Source: Clostridiales bacterium
GTDB taxonomy: Bacteria > Bacillota > Clostridia > Lachnospirales > Lachnospiraceae
Reading direction: 5' to 3'
Assembly: GCA_018369015.1 (NCBI GenBank)
Contig: JAGZDD010000037.1
Coordinates: 1 to 26,949, forward strand
Length of the DNA stretch: 26,949 nt
Positions 6,887 through 15,028 of this stretch are shown piece after piece (the stretch's first letter is position 1; the number at the start of each line of letters is the position of its first letter). The position numbers were made by a program, and so were the translations under genes. The notes under the pieces were generated by a model, which was given only the letters and a program-made list of their open reading frames with translations, was not told where the DNA came from and ran no database searches.

Positions 6887-8530
6887 ATGAGAAAATGGGA
6901 GAAACTAACAGGACTGATTATGGCGGGAAGTTTGCTTGCTGCTAGTTTTGGGTGCGGCGGAACAAATGAGGGTAATAGCCGCATTGGAGAGCAGGCGGAT
7001 ACAAATGCAGACAGCGTTAGTGAAGCGAATAATTCCGGGGATGAAACGAAAAATTTTAATGATGAAGCGGGCCGTGATGGAACTGACAGCGGTACGGCAG
7101 ACACTCCCGATGAAATTGTCGTCGCCTTTGCGGGTACAGGCACAATCCCAAAGGATTTGCAGATGGTTGAGGATGCAGTCAATGAACGGATCCGGGATAA
7201 GATTAACGTTATTATTGATCTTCAATGCTATACGATTGGGGATTTCCCTCAGCAGATAAACTTAGCGCTGACAAGTAATGAACAAATAGACCTTCTTTGT
7301 ACAACTCCGATTGGTGCTACATTTTTTTCAACGATGTGTTCCCAGAACATGCTTTCACCGCTGGATGACCTTCTTGAGCAATACGGGCAGGGAATTTTGG
7401 AAACTGTCGGTGAACAATGGCTGGCAAGTACATCACTGGACGGCAGCGTTTATGGCGTGGCATCCTACAGTAATAAAGCACAGGATACATTTTTTTGTAT
7501 AAGGACAGATCTTGTAAAAAAGCACGGACTTGAGGAGGCGGTAGCAAACATTTCCTCCGTTGATGATATTACGGCCATATTGGAAGCTTTAAGCACTGAT
7601 GACAGTATTGTTGCTCCCATTGGCGGAAAACAGCAGATTTTTACAGGTACTTATGGAATTTTGTATGATGAAACGGCTAACACCCTGGCCTATGATACAT
7701 TAGGCGCCGCGTCGCTTAGGGTTGCCGGTGTAAAAATTGAAGAGGACACGGCAAAGGTTGTCAATTTGTATGAGAGTGAAGAATATGCTAAAATGCTTGA
7801 AATTGTAAAGGATTGGTACGATAAAGGCTATATTTATAAGGATGCGGCAACTTACGCCGAGTCTGCTCCAGATCTTATTAAAACAAATGTCACAGGCTGC
7901 TATTTTGTGGATTCCCAGCTTGGCGTGGAAACCTCCCAGAGCCTTGCCACAGGCTATGACATGACCTGCTTCAAGGTTATTGACGGTCTGATTGATTCCA
8001 ATTCTATGAAAAAATTCGTGTGGGGAATACCTGAGGTGGCCCGCGAGCCGGAGGCGGCTATGCGTTTTCTTGATCTTATGTACACGGACGCCGAACTTGT
8101 CAATCTTTTGACATGGGGGATTGAAGGAACGCACTATGTAGACAAAGAGGATGGAACGATTGGATTGCCCGACGGTGTTACGAGCGAAACAAGCGGCTAT
8201 TACCTCGGCGGACTGGACTTTGTTTTTGGCAACTGTTATCTGGCAAAGGTCTGGGAAGGGAATGACCCGGAACTTAGGGAAAAATCCAGGGCAGAAATGG
8301 AGCGGCATAAAATGTCTCCGATTGCTGGATTTTCGGTGGACACCTCTGCGCTGGAAAATGAGATCACGGCAATAACAAACACGGTCAATGAGTTTCGCCC
8401 TGCGTTGGAGTGCGGTATGGGGGATTCACAGGCTGACCTTAAGGCCTTTGTGGAAAAATTAAAATCCAGCGGCTGTGATACGTATATTCGTGAAATCCAG
8501 CGGCAGCTTGATGAGTTTTTGGAAGGGTAG
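6887..8530 (+). CDS. ABC transporter solute-binding lipoprotein (DUF3502-type)
   Basis: This extracellular receptor of an ABC importer probably binds an oligosaccharide or glycoside. The 547-residue precursor has a basic N-terminus, a hydrophobic stretch and a lipobox-like SFGC ending at Cys23, followed by a Ser/Asn/Gly/Asp-rich linker to about residue 75. The mature domain starts with EIVVAFAGTGTIPKDLQMVEDAVNE, and the C-terminus (YIREIQRQLDEFL) is typical of family 1 solute-binding proteins with a DUF3502 tail. The start follows GAGGAGG. No permease or ATPase gene lies next to it. The protein resembles the one starting at 26147 more closely than its neighbour at 8939, judging by shared segments such as IPxDxQMVEDAxNE. 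Confidence 0.88.
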   Translation: MRKWEKLTGLIMAGSLLAASFGCGGTNEGNSRIGEQADTNADSVSEANNSGDETKNFNDEAGRDGTDSGTADTPDEIVVAFAGTGTIPKDLQMVEDAVNERIRDKINVIIDLQCYTIGDFPQQINLALTSNEQIDLLCTTPIGATFFSTMCSQNMLSPLDDLLEQYGQGILETVGEQWLASTSLDGSVYGVASYSNKAQDTFFCIRTDLVKKHGLEEAVANISSVDDITAILEALSTDDSIVAPIGGKQQIFTGTYGILYDETANTLAYDTLGAASLRVAGVKIEEDTAKVVNLYESEEYAKMLEIVKDWYDKGYIYKDAATYAESAPDLIKTNVTGCYFVDSQLGVETSQSLATGYDMTCFKVIDGLIDSNSMKKFVWGIPEVAREPEAAMRFLDLMYTDAELVNLLTWGIEGTHYVDKEDGTIGLPDGVTSETSGYYLGGLDFVFGNCYLAKVWEGNDPELREKSRAEMERHKMSPIAGFSVDTSALENEITAITNTVNEFRPALECGMGDSQADLKAFVEKLKSSGCDTYIREIQRQLDEFLEG

Positions 8531-8614
8531 AGCATGTTTGACGAATGGTAAGGCTGTTGGTTTTATCAAAGGAACAGCGTCCGCTCAGGGGATTTTTTAG
8601 ATAATGTGCATGTT

Positions 8615-8656
8615 ATGCAGGCTTATGGCAAAAGGAACCAAAGCCTGCATTTTTAT
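8615..8656 (+). terminator. Rho-independent terminator after the first solute-binding protein
   Basis: ATGCAGGCTT (8615-8624) and AAGCCTGCAT (8641-8650) form a perfect 10-bp stem followed by TTTTAT. It lies 85 bases after the stop codon and probably ends the 3414-8530 transcription unit. Confidence 0.85.
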
Positions 8657-8938
8657 GTGCAGGAAGGAGAGTAAGACACTTTAGGTTCGAGGATGGAACG
8701 ATTGGATTACCCGTTTGAAACGTATAGATACTGAGGTTAAGATAAAAAAACAATCAAATAGTATATTTATTTTATCTCTATTGTGAAAGAAAAGAAAATA
8801 TATGGATAAATCTTGAGAAAAATGAGCTAAGATGCTGAATGCGGCCGACAATGTTGTATTTTATAATAAAGACAGTCAGTAAACCATAGGAGTGACTGAT
8901 GTAGCATTGGAAATAAAGAATTGGGAGGCGTTAGTTAC
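8657..8938 (+). other. Non-coding stretch upstream of the second solute-binding protein, with a duplicated gene fragment
   Basis: This stretch lies in the 408-base gap between the two solute-binding protein genes. Bases 8689-8713 repeat 8147-8171 of the upstream gene with one mismatch over 25 positions, coding EDGTIGLP in the same phase before hitting a stop. That is a scrap of a lost paralogue or a recombination scar. The rest is AT-rich from 8730 to 8870 and contains a perfect TATAAT at 8862-8867 with no convincing -35 partner, so a promoter for the gene at 8939 probably lies here but cannot be fixed. Confidence 0.5.
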
Positions 8939-10519
8939 ATGAAGAAAATGAAAATACCCGCTTTATTATTAACATTGTGTATGGCTGCCGAGGGAGTAGG
9001 CTGTGCCGCCAATGATGGACAACAGTTTCAAGAAAGCCAGGGAACAGAATTAATGGAAGAAACACAAGCTTTAGACAAAGGTCAGGAGAGTATGAGTGCA
9101 TCTGAAGCAAGTGACGTACAGTGGGAAGAAGAGGCTGCAGAAGTTGATTGGTATATCTGGTCTTTGAAATCCTTTACTCAGGAGCGTTTGGACAGGGTCA
9201 ATGAAGCTGTCAATGAAATTACATTGCCTAAAATCAATGTTGATGTAACTATTCATATGCTGGAGGTCGGCGATTATATGACCAAGGTGCCAATGATGGT
9301 TACTGCGGGGGATCGAATCGATCTGATGACGACCTTTCCGGCAGGCAGCGGAACTTTCACAACAATGGCAAATTCCGGACAATTACTGTCTTTGGACACA
9401 CTCATTGAGGAATATTGTCCGGAGATGATGGCCTTATTTCCTGAAGACTATCTGGAAATAACTAAAATCGGTCAGGAAATTTACGGGGTGCCTATTTTTA
9501 CAGATCAGACGATCAATGGCTATTGGGTATGCAGAAAGGCGATTTTAGATGAAGCAGGTATTGATGGCGCATCTATTCAAGATCTGGACGATATAACGGA
9601 GGTATTTGCTGCAGTTAAGGAAATACATCCGGAATTAAAATTATTCAGCACCGGAGGCGGCAATCTCATTTCCCAAAGCGGTATGCTGATTAATGGCGCT
9701 TGCTATGATCCTCTTGGAACAGAGCTGGCAGCGGTAATGTATGACGAAAGCAGTGATGTGTACACTGTGGAATCTTTATTTGAAAACGATGCTTTTAAAG
9801 ATGCTATGAATGTATTACGTGAATGGTACAGTTCGGGGTATATTGATAAGGATGTGGCTATCAGTGATAATGATGCAGTGAATGACCCGACGGTTTTTTC
9901 CTGGCTTTTGAGCGGAAATGAACAGTCTGTGATTAATAACCGGGTTCAGGCTGGGGAGGATACAGTAGCTGTGAAATTATCTTCAGGAATGGCAACAACG
10001 ACATCTTCTGCAGGGATGTGTATGGCCATTCCTGTGACCGCTAGAGAACCGGAGGCGGCGGCCCGCCTGTTGAATCTTTTGTATACAGATAAACAATTAA
10101 AAAATCTTGTAAATTTTGGCATTGAAGGCGAGGATTATACTCTGGGTGATAATGGCGGCGTTGTTATTAACGAAGAAGGTGGTTACATGCCTAACTGTCA
10201 GGTCATTTTTGGAAATCGATATCTGGATAATTTTACTGAACAGGAAATTAATAATGGCATTGATAAGCTTCTTTCAGACCCATCAGAGGTTAAGCGCTCC
10301 CCGTTGTATGGATTTGTGGCTAATTTGGAGGGAGTAGCAACAGAGGCGGCGCAGCTGTCCAGTGTTTATCAGGAATATGCGCCGATGGTCCAGTGTGGTC
10401 TGGCAGATGAAACGATTTATAATGATATGATCGAAAAACTACACAACAGTGGTTTAGATATTTATTTGCAGGAAATACAAGGACAGTTAGATGAGTGGCT
10501 AGTCAGTCATTCAGATTAA
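8939..10519 (+). CDS. ABC transporter solute-binding lipoprotein, second copy
   Basis: The 526-residue precursor starts at ATG 8939, nine bases after GGGAGG. An in-frame TTG at 8921 would place that ribosome binding site inside the gene and is rejected. The signal peptide runs to Cys22 (EGVGC), followed by a Gln/Glu/Ser-rich linker. The mature protein is a family 1 type sugar receptor: VDWYIWSLKSFTQERLDRVNEAVNE at about 55-80, ligand-domain segments including TAREPEAAARLLNLLYTDKQLKNLVNFGIEGEDY near 375-410, and a DUF3502-like end (YLQEIQGQLDEWL). It is clearly paralogous to the genes at 6887 and 26147 but diverged, so a different ligand is likely. Its codon use is visibly more AT-rich than that of the upstream gene. 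No permease gene is adjacent. Confidence 0.87.
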   Translation: MKKMKIPALLLTLCMAAEGVGCAANDGQQFQESQGTELMEETQALDKGQESMSASEASDVQWEEEAAEVDWYIWSLKSFTQERLDRVNEAVNEITLPKINVDVTIHMLEVGDYMTKVPMMVTAGDRIDLMTTFPAGSGTFTTMANSGQLLSLDTLIEEYCPEMMALFPEDYLEITKIGQEIYGVPIFTDQTINGYWVCRKAILDEAGIDGASIQDLDDITEVFAAVKEIHPELKLFSTGGGNLISQSGMLINGACYDPLGTELAAVMYDESSDVYTVESLFENDAFKDAMNVLREWYSSGYIDKDVAISDNDAVNDPTVFSWLLSGNEQSVINNRVQAGEDTVAVKLSSGMATTTSSAGMCMAIPVTAREPEAAARLLNLLYTDKQLKNLVNFGIEGEDYTLGDNGGVVINEEGGYMPNCQVIFGNRYLDNFTEQEINNGIDKLLSDPSEVKRSPLYGFVANLEGVATEAAQLSSVYQEYAPMVQCGLADETIYNDMIEKLHNSGLDIYLQEIQGQLDEWLVSHSD

Positions 10520-10561
10520 AATTGGAGACTGGGTACTGGTGCTGGTGATGGCTGCCGGGGA

Positions 10562-10594
10562 AGAGGAAGGAGATTTTTCCTTCCTCTGTTCTTT
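10562..10594 (+). terminator. Rho-independent terminator after the second solute-binding protein
   Basis: AGAGGAAGGA (10562-10571) pairs perfectly with TCCTTCCTCT (10578-10587) around GATTTT, followed by the T-rich GTTCTTT. It separates the solute-binding protein gene from the regulator/glycosidase operon. Confidence 0.75.
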
Positions 10595-10609
10595 ATATAG
10601 AGCATGGCT

Positions 10610-10615
10610 TATAAT
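10610..10615 (+). promoter_or_regulatory. Candidate -10 box for the AraC/GH39 operon
   Basis: A perfect TATAAT lies 30 bases upstream of the start codon at 10646 and after the terminator. The hexamer 17 bases upstream (TGTTCT) is a poor -35, so the promoter may depend on an activator, possibly the AraC-type protein it would express. Confidence 0.4.
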
Positions 10616-10645
10616 AGAGTAAAAACGAGGGAGATGCTTTGATTT

Positions 10646-13036
10646 ATGAATCGTAAACCAAATTTTTCGCTTTGCTTTATTGAAAATAAAGATGGAAAAG
10701 AACAAATTCATCAGAATATTTCACTTCTTTTTGTATTATCAGGGAGAGTGAAGGTCACAATCCAGGATAATATGTATACGCTTGGCAAGGAGGATGTTCT
10801 TGCTGTTAATAGTAACTACCGCTATCGCTGGACATGGCAGGAGTCTGGTATTTTGCTTTTGGTTTATTTGGACTATTTTCACTTATTAGGCTTTACGGGA
10901 AATCGTCTGCCCTTTTTTTTCTGCAACAGTACTATGGATACGGGGGATAAGTATATAAGACTCCGGGGGATTCTTAATGAGCTTGTCAGTGAATATGCAG
11001 TGAATGTAAAGCATCCGACATTATTGGAGTGTAGTTGCTTTTATCGGATTGCACATGAACTTATCCGGTTTTTTATGTCAGGGAACGGTATAGATGCACA
11101 AACAGGAGCGTTGGAGCAGGGGAGTGAGGCGATGCTTCAATATATTTATGCCAATTATAATCGCCATATTTCGCTGCAGGAGATGGCCGATTATATGTAT
11201 ATGCTTCCCACCTCTTTTTCACGCTTTTTTCGCAGGAAAACCGGCATGACTTTTACAAAATACCTAAATGATCTAAGATTTTTAATGGCCATGGATGATG
11301 TTGTTCATTCGGATAAAACGATTGCAAACATTGCCGTAGATCATGGTTTTCCTAGTGCATCGGCTTTTTCTGCCGGGTTTTGTAAAATTTACGGTATGCC
11401 GCCTTTTTTGTACCGAAAAAAATACGCTTCCGGAGAAAAGATTGAACATATGGAGCAAAATAGCGTTGAGTGGGAAGGCGCTGACGCTTCTATGAAAATG
11501 CCGATACCGGATATGAGTGTGTTTCATAAAATCGGGTTTTCACATGTGAATATTGAAGTTGATGTAAGCCTCTATAAGCCGCATGATAATATATGGACAA
11601 AGGCTATTTGCCTTGGGGCAGCCCATGAACTTTTAAGCGCTGCGCTCCAGTGTCAGGTTATTAAAGCTAAAAAGGCGCTTGGGATTGTGTATGGCAGAGT
11701 CGATGGAATCTTTTACCCTCAAATGGAGCTGCGTCCCGAACACGGGATGCATATTGTCAATTATCAGTGTCTTGACAGTGTGTTTGACTTCCTTGTAGAG
11801 AACCGTATTCATCCATTTATTTATATGGAAAATAAATACGAAACAATACTCAAATCGCCTTTTCGCTATGTAAAGCGAAAAAATTCGGAAATTATCTTTA
11901 ATACTATCGACGAATGTCTGTCAGTTTTGGATGATTTTGTTGTTCATATGCTTCAAAGATATGGTCAGGAAGAGGTGGAGCAGTGGATTTTTGAAGTTTG
12001 GTATAATGAGCAGGATGAGAATACGCTGGGGATGTCTGGCAGCTTTTTTGAACATTTTACCCATATTTATCAGACTATACGCAAACACCTGAAACATGCT
12101 TTTATTGGCGGCTGTGGCTTTGGAGGCGGAGGCGACCATACTCAAAAATTCAGTTATTGGATAAAGGAATGGCAAAAACAGCCTGTTTGCCCGGATTTTA
12201 TATCGGTTGCTTTAGTTCCTTATCTTCCGGGAACTGTCCAAACAAAGGGGAAGTTTCAGAGGAGTTTGTTAAAATCGTATTATATGGAGCATTTTTCACT
12301 GACAGAAAATCTTTTAAAGGAGCTTGGATGGGGAGATATTCCTCTGTATACTACCGAATGGAATCTAACGATTTCTCAGAGAAATTATTTTAATGATAGC
12401 TGTGGAAAGGCTGCACTTATGCTTCGGCAAATGTGTCATTTAACGAATCATTTACCATTTGCCGCATATATGGGGCTGAGTGATCTGACAGCTGTATTTT
12501 ATGACTCCGGACAGATATTCTTTGGCGGCGGCGGGCTGATCACCCGCACAGGGCTTACAAAACCGGCCTTTTGGGCATTGCGTTTTATGCATCTTATGGA
12601 TGACTGGGTCATTGACTGCTGCGAAAATTATTTAATAACAACAGATCGCAATAATAAATATTCAATTCTTATATTTAATGTGAAGGAGCCAAAGTATGAT
12701 TATTATTTGAATGAGGAAGATGCAGTGAAGCCTGGAAATATGTCGGATCTGTTTTCAGATGCGGCTTCACTGGAAATATCTATTCAGCTAAATCATATGG
12801 AGGATGGGATGTATCAGATTTATGAATATGGCGTATCTCCGGAAGCCGGAAGTGCTTTTGAGGCATGTCAGCGCCTGGGAAATGCCGGAAGGATAAGCCT
12901 CGATAATATGGAATATTTGAAAAGTATATGTATTCCCTATCAAAAAAATGGTCAGCAAAAGGCAGAGGGCGGCCATATGGAAATTAAAGAAATTCTTTTG
13001 GCGCAAGAAATCCGTCTGCTGACAATTTTAAAATAA
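10646..13036 (+). CDS. AraC-family regulator fused to a GH39-type glycosidase domain
   Basis: The 796-residue protein has three parts. Residues 1-100 resemble the cupin sensor of AraC regulators (LFVLSGRVKVTIQDNMYTLGKEDVLAVN). Residues 160-260 form the double helix-turn-helix (ISLQEMADYMYMLPTSFSRFFRRKTGMTFTKYLNDLR, then IANIAVDHGFPSASAFSAGFCKIYGMPPFLYRKK). Residues 290-790 resemble GH39 beta-xylosidases. Both GH39 catalytic positions look intact: the acid/base in FEVWYNEQDE (Glu455) and the nucleophile in YTTEWN (Glu571). Such fusions are known in Clostridia and are usually annotated as AraC regulators. Whether the hydrolase part is catalytic or a ligand sensor is open. It is the first gene of an operon with two glycosidases and probably controls them. 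A terminator precedes it, and GAGGGAG sits upstream of the start. Confidence 0.88.
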   Translation: MNRKPNFSLCFIENKDGKEQIHQNISLLFVLSGRVKVTIQDNMYTLGKEDVLAVNSNYRYRWTWQESGILLLVYLDYFHLLGFTGNRLPFFFCNSTMDTGDKYIRLRGILNELVSEYAVNVKHPTLLECSCFYRIAHELIRFFMSGNGIDAQTGALEQGSEAMLQYIYANYNRHISLQEMADYMYMLPTSFSRFFRRKTGMTFTKYLNDLRFLMAMDDVVHSDKTIANIAVDHGFPSASAFSAGFCKIYGMPPFLYRKKYASGEKIEHMEQNSVEWEGADASMKMPIPDMSVFHKIGFSHVNIEVDVSLYKPHDNIWTKAICLGAAHELLSAALQCQVIKAKKALGIVYGRVDGIFYPQMELRPEHGMHIVNYQCLDSVFDFLVENRIHPFIYMENKYETILKSPFRYVKRKNSEIIFNTIDECLSVLDDFVVHMLQRYGQEEVEQWIFEVWYNEQDENTLGMSGSFFEHFTHIYQTIRKHLKHAFIGGCGFGGGGDHTQKFSYWIKEWQKQPVCPDFISVALVPYLPGTVQTKGKFQRSLLKSYYMEHFSLTENLLKELGWGDIPLYTTEWNLTISQRNYFNDSCGKAALMLRQMCHLTNHLPFAAYMGLSDLTAVFYDSGQIFFGGGGLITRTGLTKPAFWALRFMHLMDDWVIDCCENYLITTDRNNKYSILIFNVKEPKYDYYLNEEDAVKPGNMSDLFSDAASLEISIQLNHMEDGMYQIYEYGVSPEAGSAFEACQRLGNAGRISLDNMEYLKSICIPYQKNGQQKAEGGHMEIKEILLAQEIRLLTILK

Positions 13037-13059
13037 TGAAAATATTTGGAGGATAAAAA

Positions 13060-15027
13060 ATGGCGCAGTGGATATGGAAATTTGGAGAATTTGAAATTTA
13101 CCACAGCATGCTTGTCCATGATCGCAGACAGCAGTATGGATATTTTGAACCGGTGGTGTGGAAAATTTATGGAAATGAACCGGTGGTTGTATTTCGGAAA
13201 AAAACAGAAACGATGGGCGGAACCTTTTATATTGCTTCCAATGGAAAAGCCTCAACGGTTGTGACCTATGAGGACGGCCGGACGGAGCATTTGTTGGGGG
13301 CAGACACGATTGTACTAAAACCGGGCAAGGCGGAGGTTGTCATAAGAGTATCGAATATCCGTACATTTCCGGCGATTTATGTGGAAGGTATCATTGAGAG
13401 CGATGAAAGTTGGGAAGCGGATGATCTGACATTACAGTGGAGAAGAGTAGGTACATGGAAAATGCTGAACAATTCAAAGTGCATGCCAGAACGGTTTCCA
13501 TTTGCTTATACTCAGATAAAGCCAGTGTCATCGGAAAGGCTCGATGATGGTGTGCTTTTTGATTTTGGACGGGAGCTTTTTGCCGGGGTTACGGTCGATG
13601 GCCTTGGAAGTATAGCTGTGCGTGTACGATTTGGCGAATCCAAAGAAGAAGCTATGGATGTACAGTGGAGTGTTGTTACTTTTGAACAAGTGCCTCAAAA
13701 TGGCAAATTGACTTTTGAACCTTATGCTTTTCGCTATGTCTTTGTTAGTGATAAAAATGCTCAGATTAAAGGTGAGTATGAGTATCTTCCGATGACTGCC
13801 ACAGGAAGTTTTTCTTGTAACGATGCGTGTATTAATAAGGTATGGGAAACGGCGGCATATACCTTTCATCTGAATTGCAGGGAATTTTTTCTGGATGGGA
13901 TTAAGCGGGATCGATGGGTATGGTCTGGTGATGCTTACCAAAGTTTGTTTGTCAATCGCTATTTGTTTTTTGATAAAGACATTGAGCAGCGCACATTGAT
14001 TGCTCTTGGCGGAAAGCGTCCGTTTCAACGTCATATTAATACGATTATGGATTACACTTTTTTATGGATCATCAGTATATATGACCATTATGTAACCTTT
14101 GGTGCAAAGGACTTCCTGGTTCAGATCATGCCCCATTTATCTGAAGTTATGGCATTTTGCCGTGAGAGAAAAGATTGTGACGGTTTTGTTCGGGGCAAGG
14201 AAGGCGACTGGGTCTTTATTGATTGGGCGGATATAGATAAAACCGGGGCTGTGTGCGGCGAACAGATTTTGTATGCGAAGGCATTGGAATGTTACAGCAG
14301 TATATGCCGGGTGCTTGACATGGATGACCTGGAAAGTGGTTCTGAGGCCAAATGGCTTCAGAAGAAAATTATTGAAAAGTTTTATGATCAAAAGCAGAAG
14401 TCCTTTGTTGACAGCTTTGAATCCGGAAAAAATCAGGTGACGCGTCACAGCAATCTCCTGGCCTATTTGTTTTTACCAATGGCAGGCAGTATGAAAAAGG
14501 ATATTTATGATCATGTTATTTTAAATGCTAATGTACCTCAGATTACAACGCCTTATTTTAAATTTTTTGAAAATCAGGTGCATTGTCTGGAAGGAAATGT
14601 AAAAGGTCTGGAGGATTCTCTCAGAAATTATTACGGAGCGATGCTTCAGGATGGGGCAACAACCTTTTATGAGGCTTATGATCCTCACATTGAAGGAGCG
14701 GATCAGTATGCGATGTATGGCCGACCTTTCGAGAAGTCATTGTGCCATGCATGGAGCGCCAGCCCGGTTTATCTTCTTGGTAATTTTCGTCTGGGTGTTT
14801 CAAATACGGGAATCGGATATGAAACCTTTGATGTGCGTCCCTGTCTTGGAGGTCTTGAAGAAATCCGCGGAACGGTGCCTGTTGTGGGCGGAATAGTGAG
14901 CGTTTATGGGAATCGAAAGGAAGTCTGCGTCATGGCGGATGTTCCCGGGGGAACACTCCATGTGGGAAAACGGGTCTATACCCTTGTTCCTGGTGTTGAA
15001 ATAACAGTACAATGGAAGGAAGATTAA
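13060..15027 (+). CDS. GH78-like alpha-L-rhamnosidase
   Basis: The 655-residue protein has a beta-rich N-terminal half and an (alpha/alpha)6-barrel catalytic region from about residue 250. The signature FLDGIKRDRWVWSGDAYQ (277-294) and the downstream GDWVFIDWAD (382-391) are characteristic of family 78 and related proteins. The classical motif RDER-x-GWTGD reads KRDRWVWSGD here, with Asp284 aligning where Glu is usual. This variant is common in a branch annotated as rhamnosidases. There is no signal peptide, so it acts in the cytosol on imported substrates. It follows the AraC/GH39 gene by 23 bases with GGAGG upstream, and the next gene starts one base after its stop. Removal of rhamnose or a related sugar from plant glycosides is the likely role. 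Confidence 0.82.
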   Translation: MAQWIWKFGEFEIYHSMLVHDRRQQYGYFEPVVWKIYGNEPVVVFRKKTETMGGTFYIASNGKASTVVTYEDGRTEHLLGADTIVLKPGKAEVVIRVSNIRTFPAIYVEGIIESDESWEADDLTLQWRRVGTWKMLNNSKCMPERFPFAYTQIKPVSSERLDDGVLFDFGRELFAGVTVDGLGSIAVRVRFGESKEEAMDVQWSVVTFEQVPQNGKLTFEPYAFRYVFVSDKNAQIKGEYEYLPMTATGSFSCNDACINKVWETAAYTFHLNCREFFLDGIKRDRWVWSGDAYQSLFVNRYLFFDKDIEQRTLIALGGKRPFQRHINTIMDYTFLWIISIYDHYVTFGAKDFLVQIMPHLSEVMAFCRERKDCDGFVRGKEGDWVFIDWADIDKTGAVCGEQILYAKALECYSSICRVLDMDDLESGSEAKWLQKKIIEKFYDQKQKSFVDSFESGKNQVTRHSNLLAYLFLPMAGSMKKDIYDHVILNANVPQITTPYFKFFENQVHCLEGNVKGLEDSLRNYYGAMLQDGATTFYEAYDPHIEGADQYAMYGRPFEKSLCHAWSASPVYLLGNFRLGVSNTGIGYETFDVRPCLGGLEEIRGTVPVVGGIVSVYGNRKEVCVMADVPGGTLHVGKRVYTLVPGVEITVQWKED

Positions 15028-15028
15028 A

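Noticed and set aside
7700..8308. 202-residue antisense frame within the first solute-binding protein gene
   Set aside because: It is fully contained in a well-supported gene on the other strand and has no ribosome binding site or recognisable sequence.
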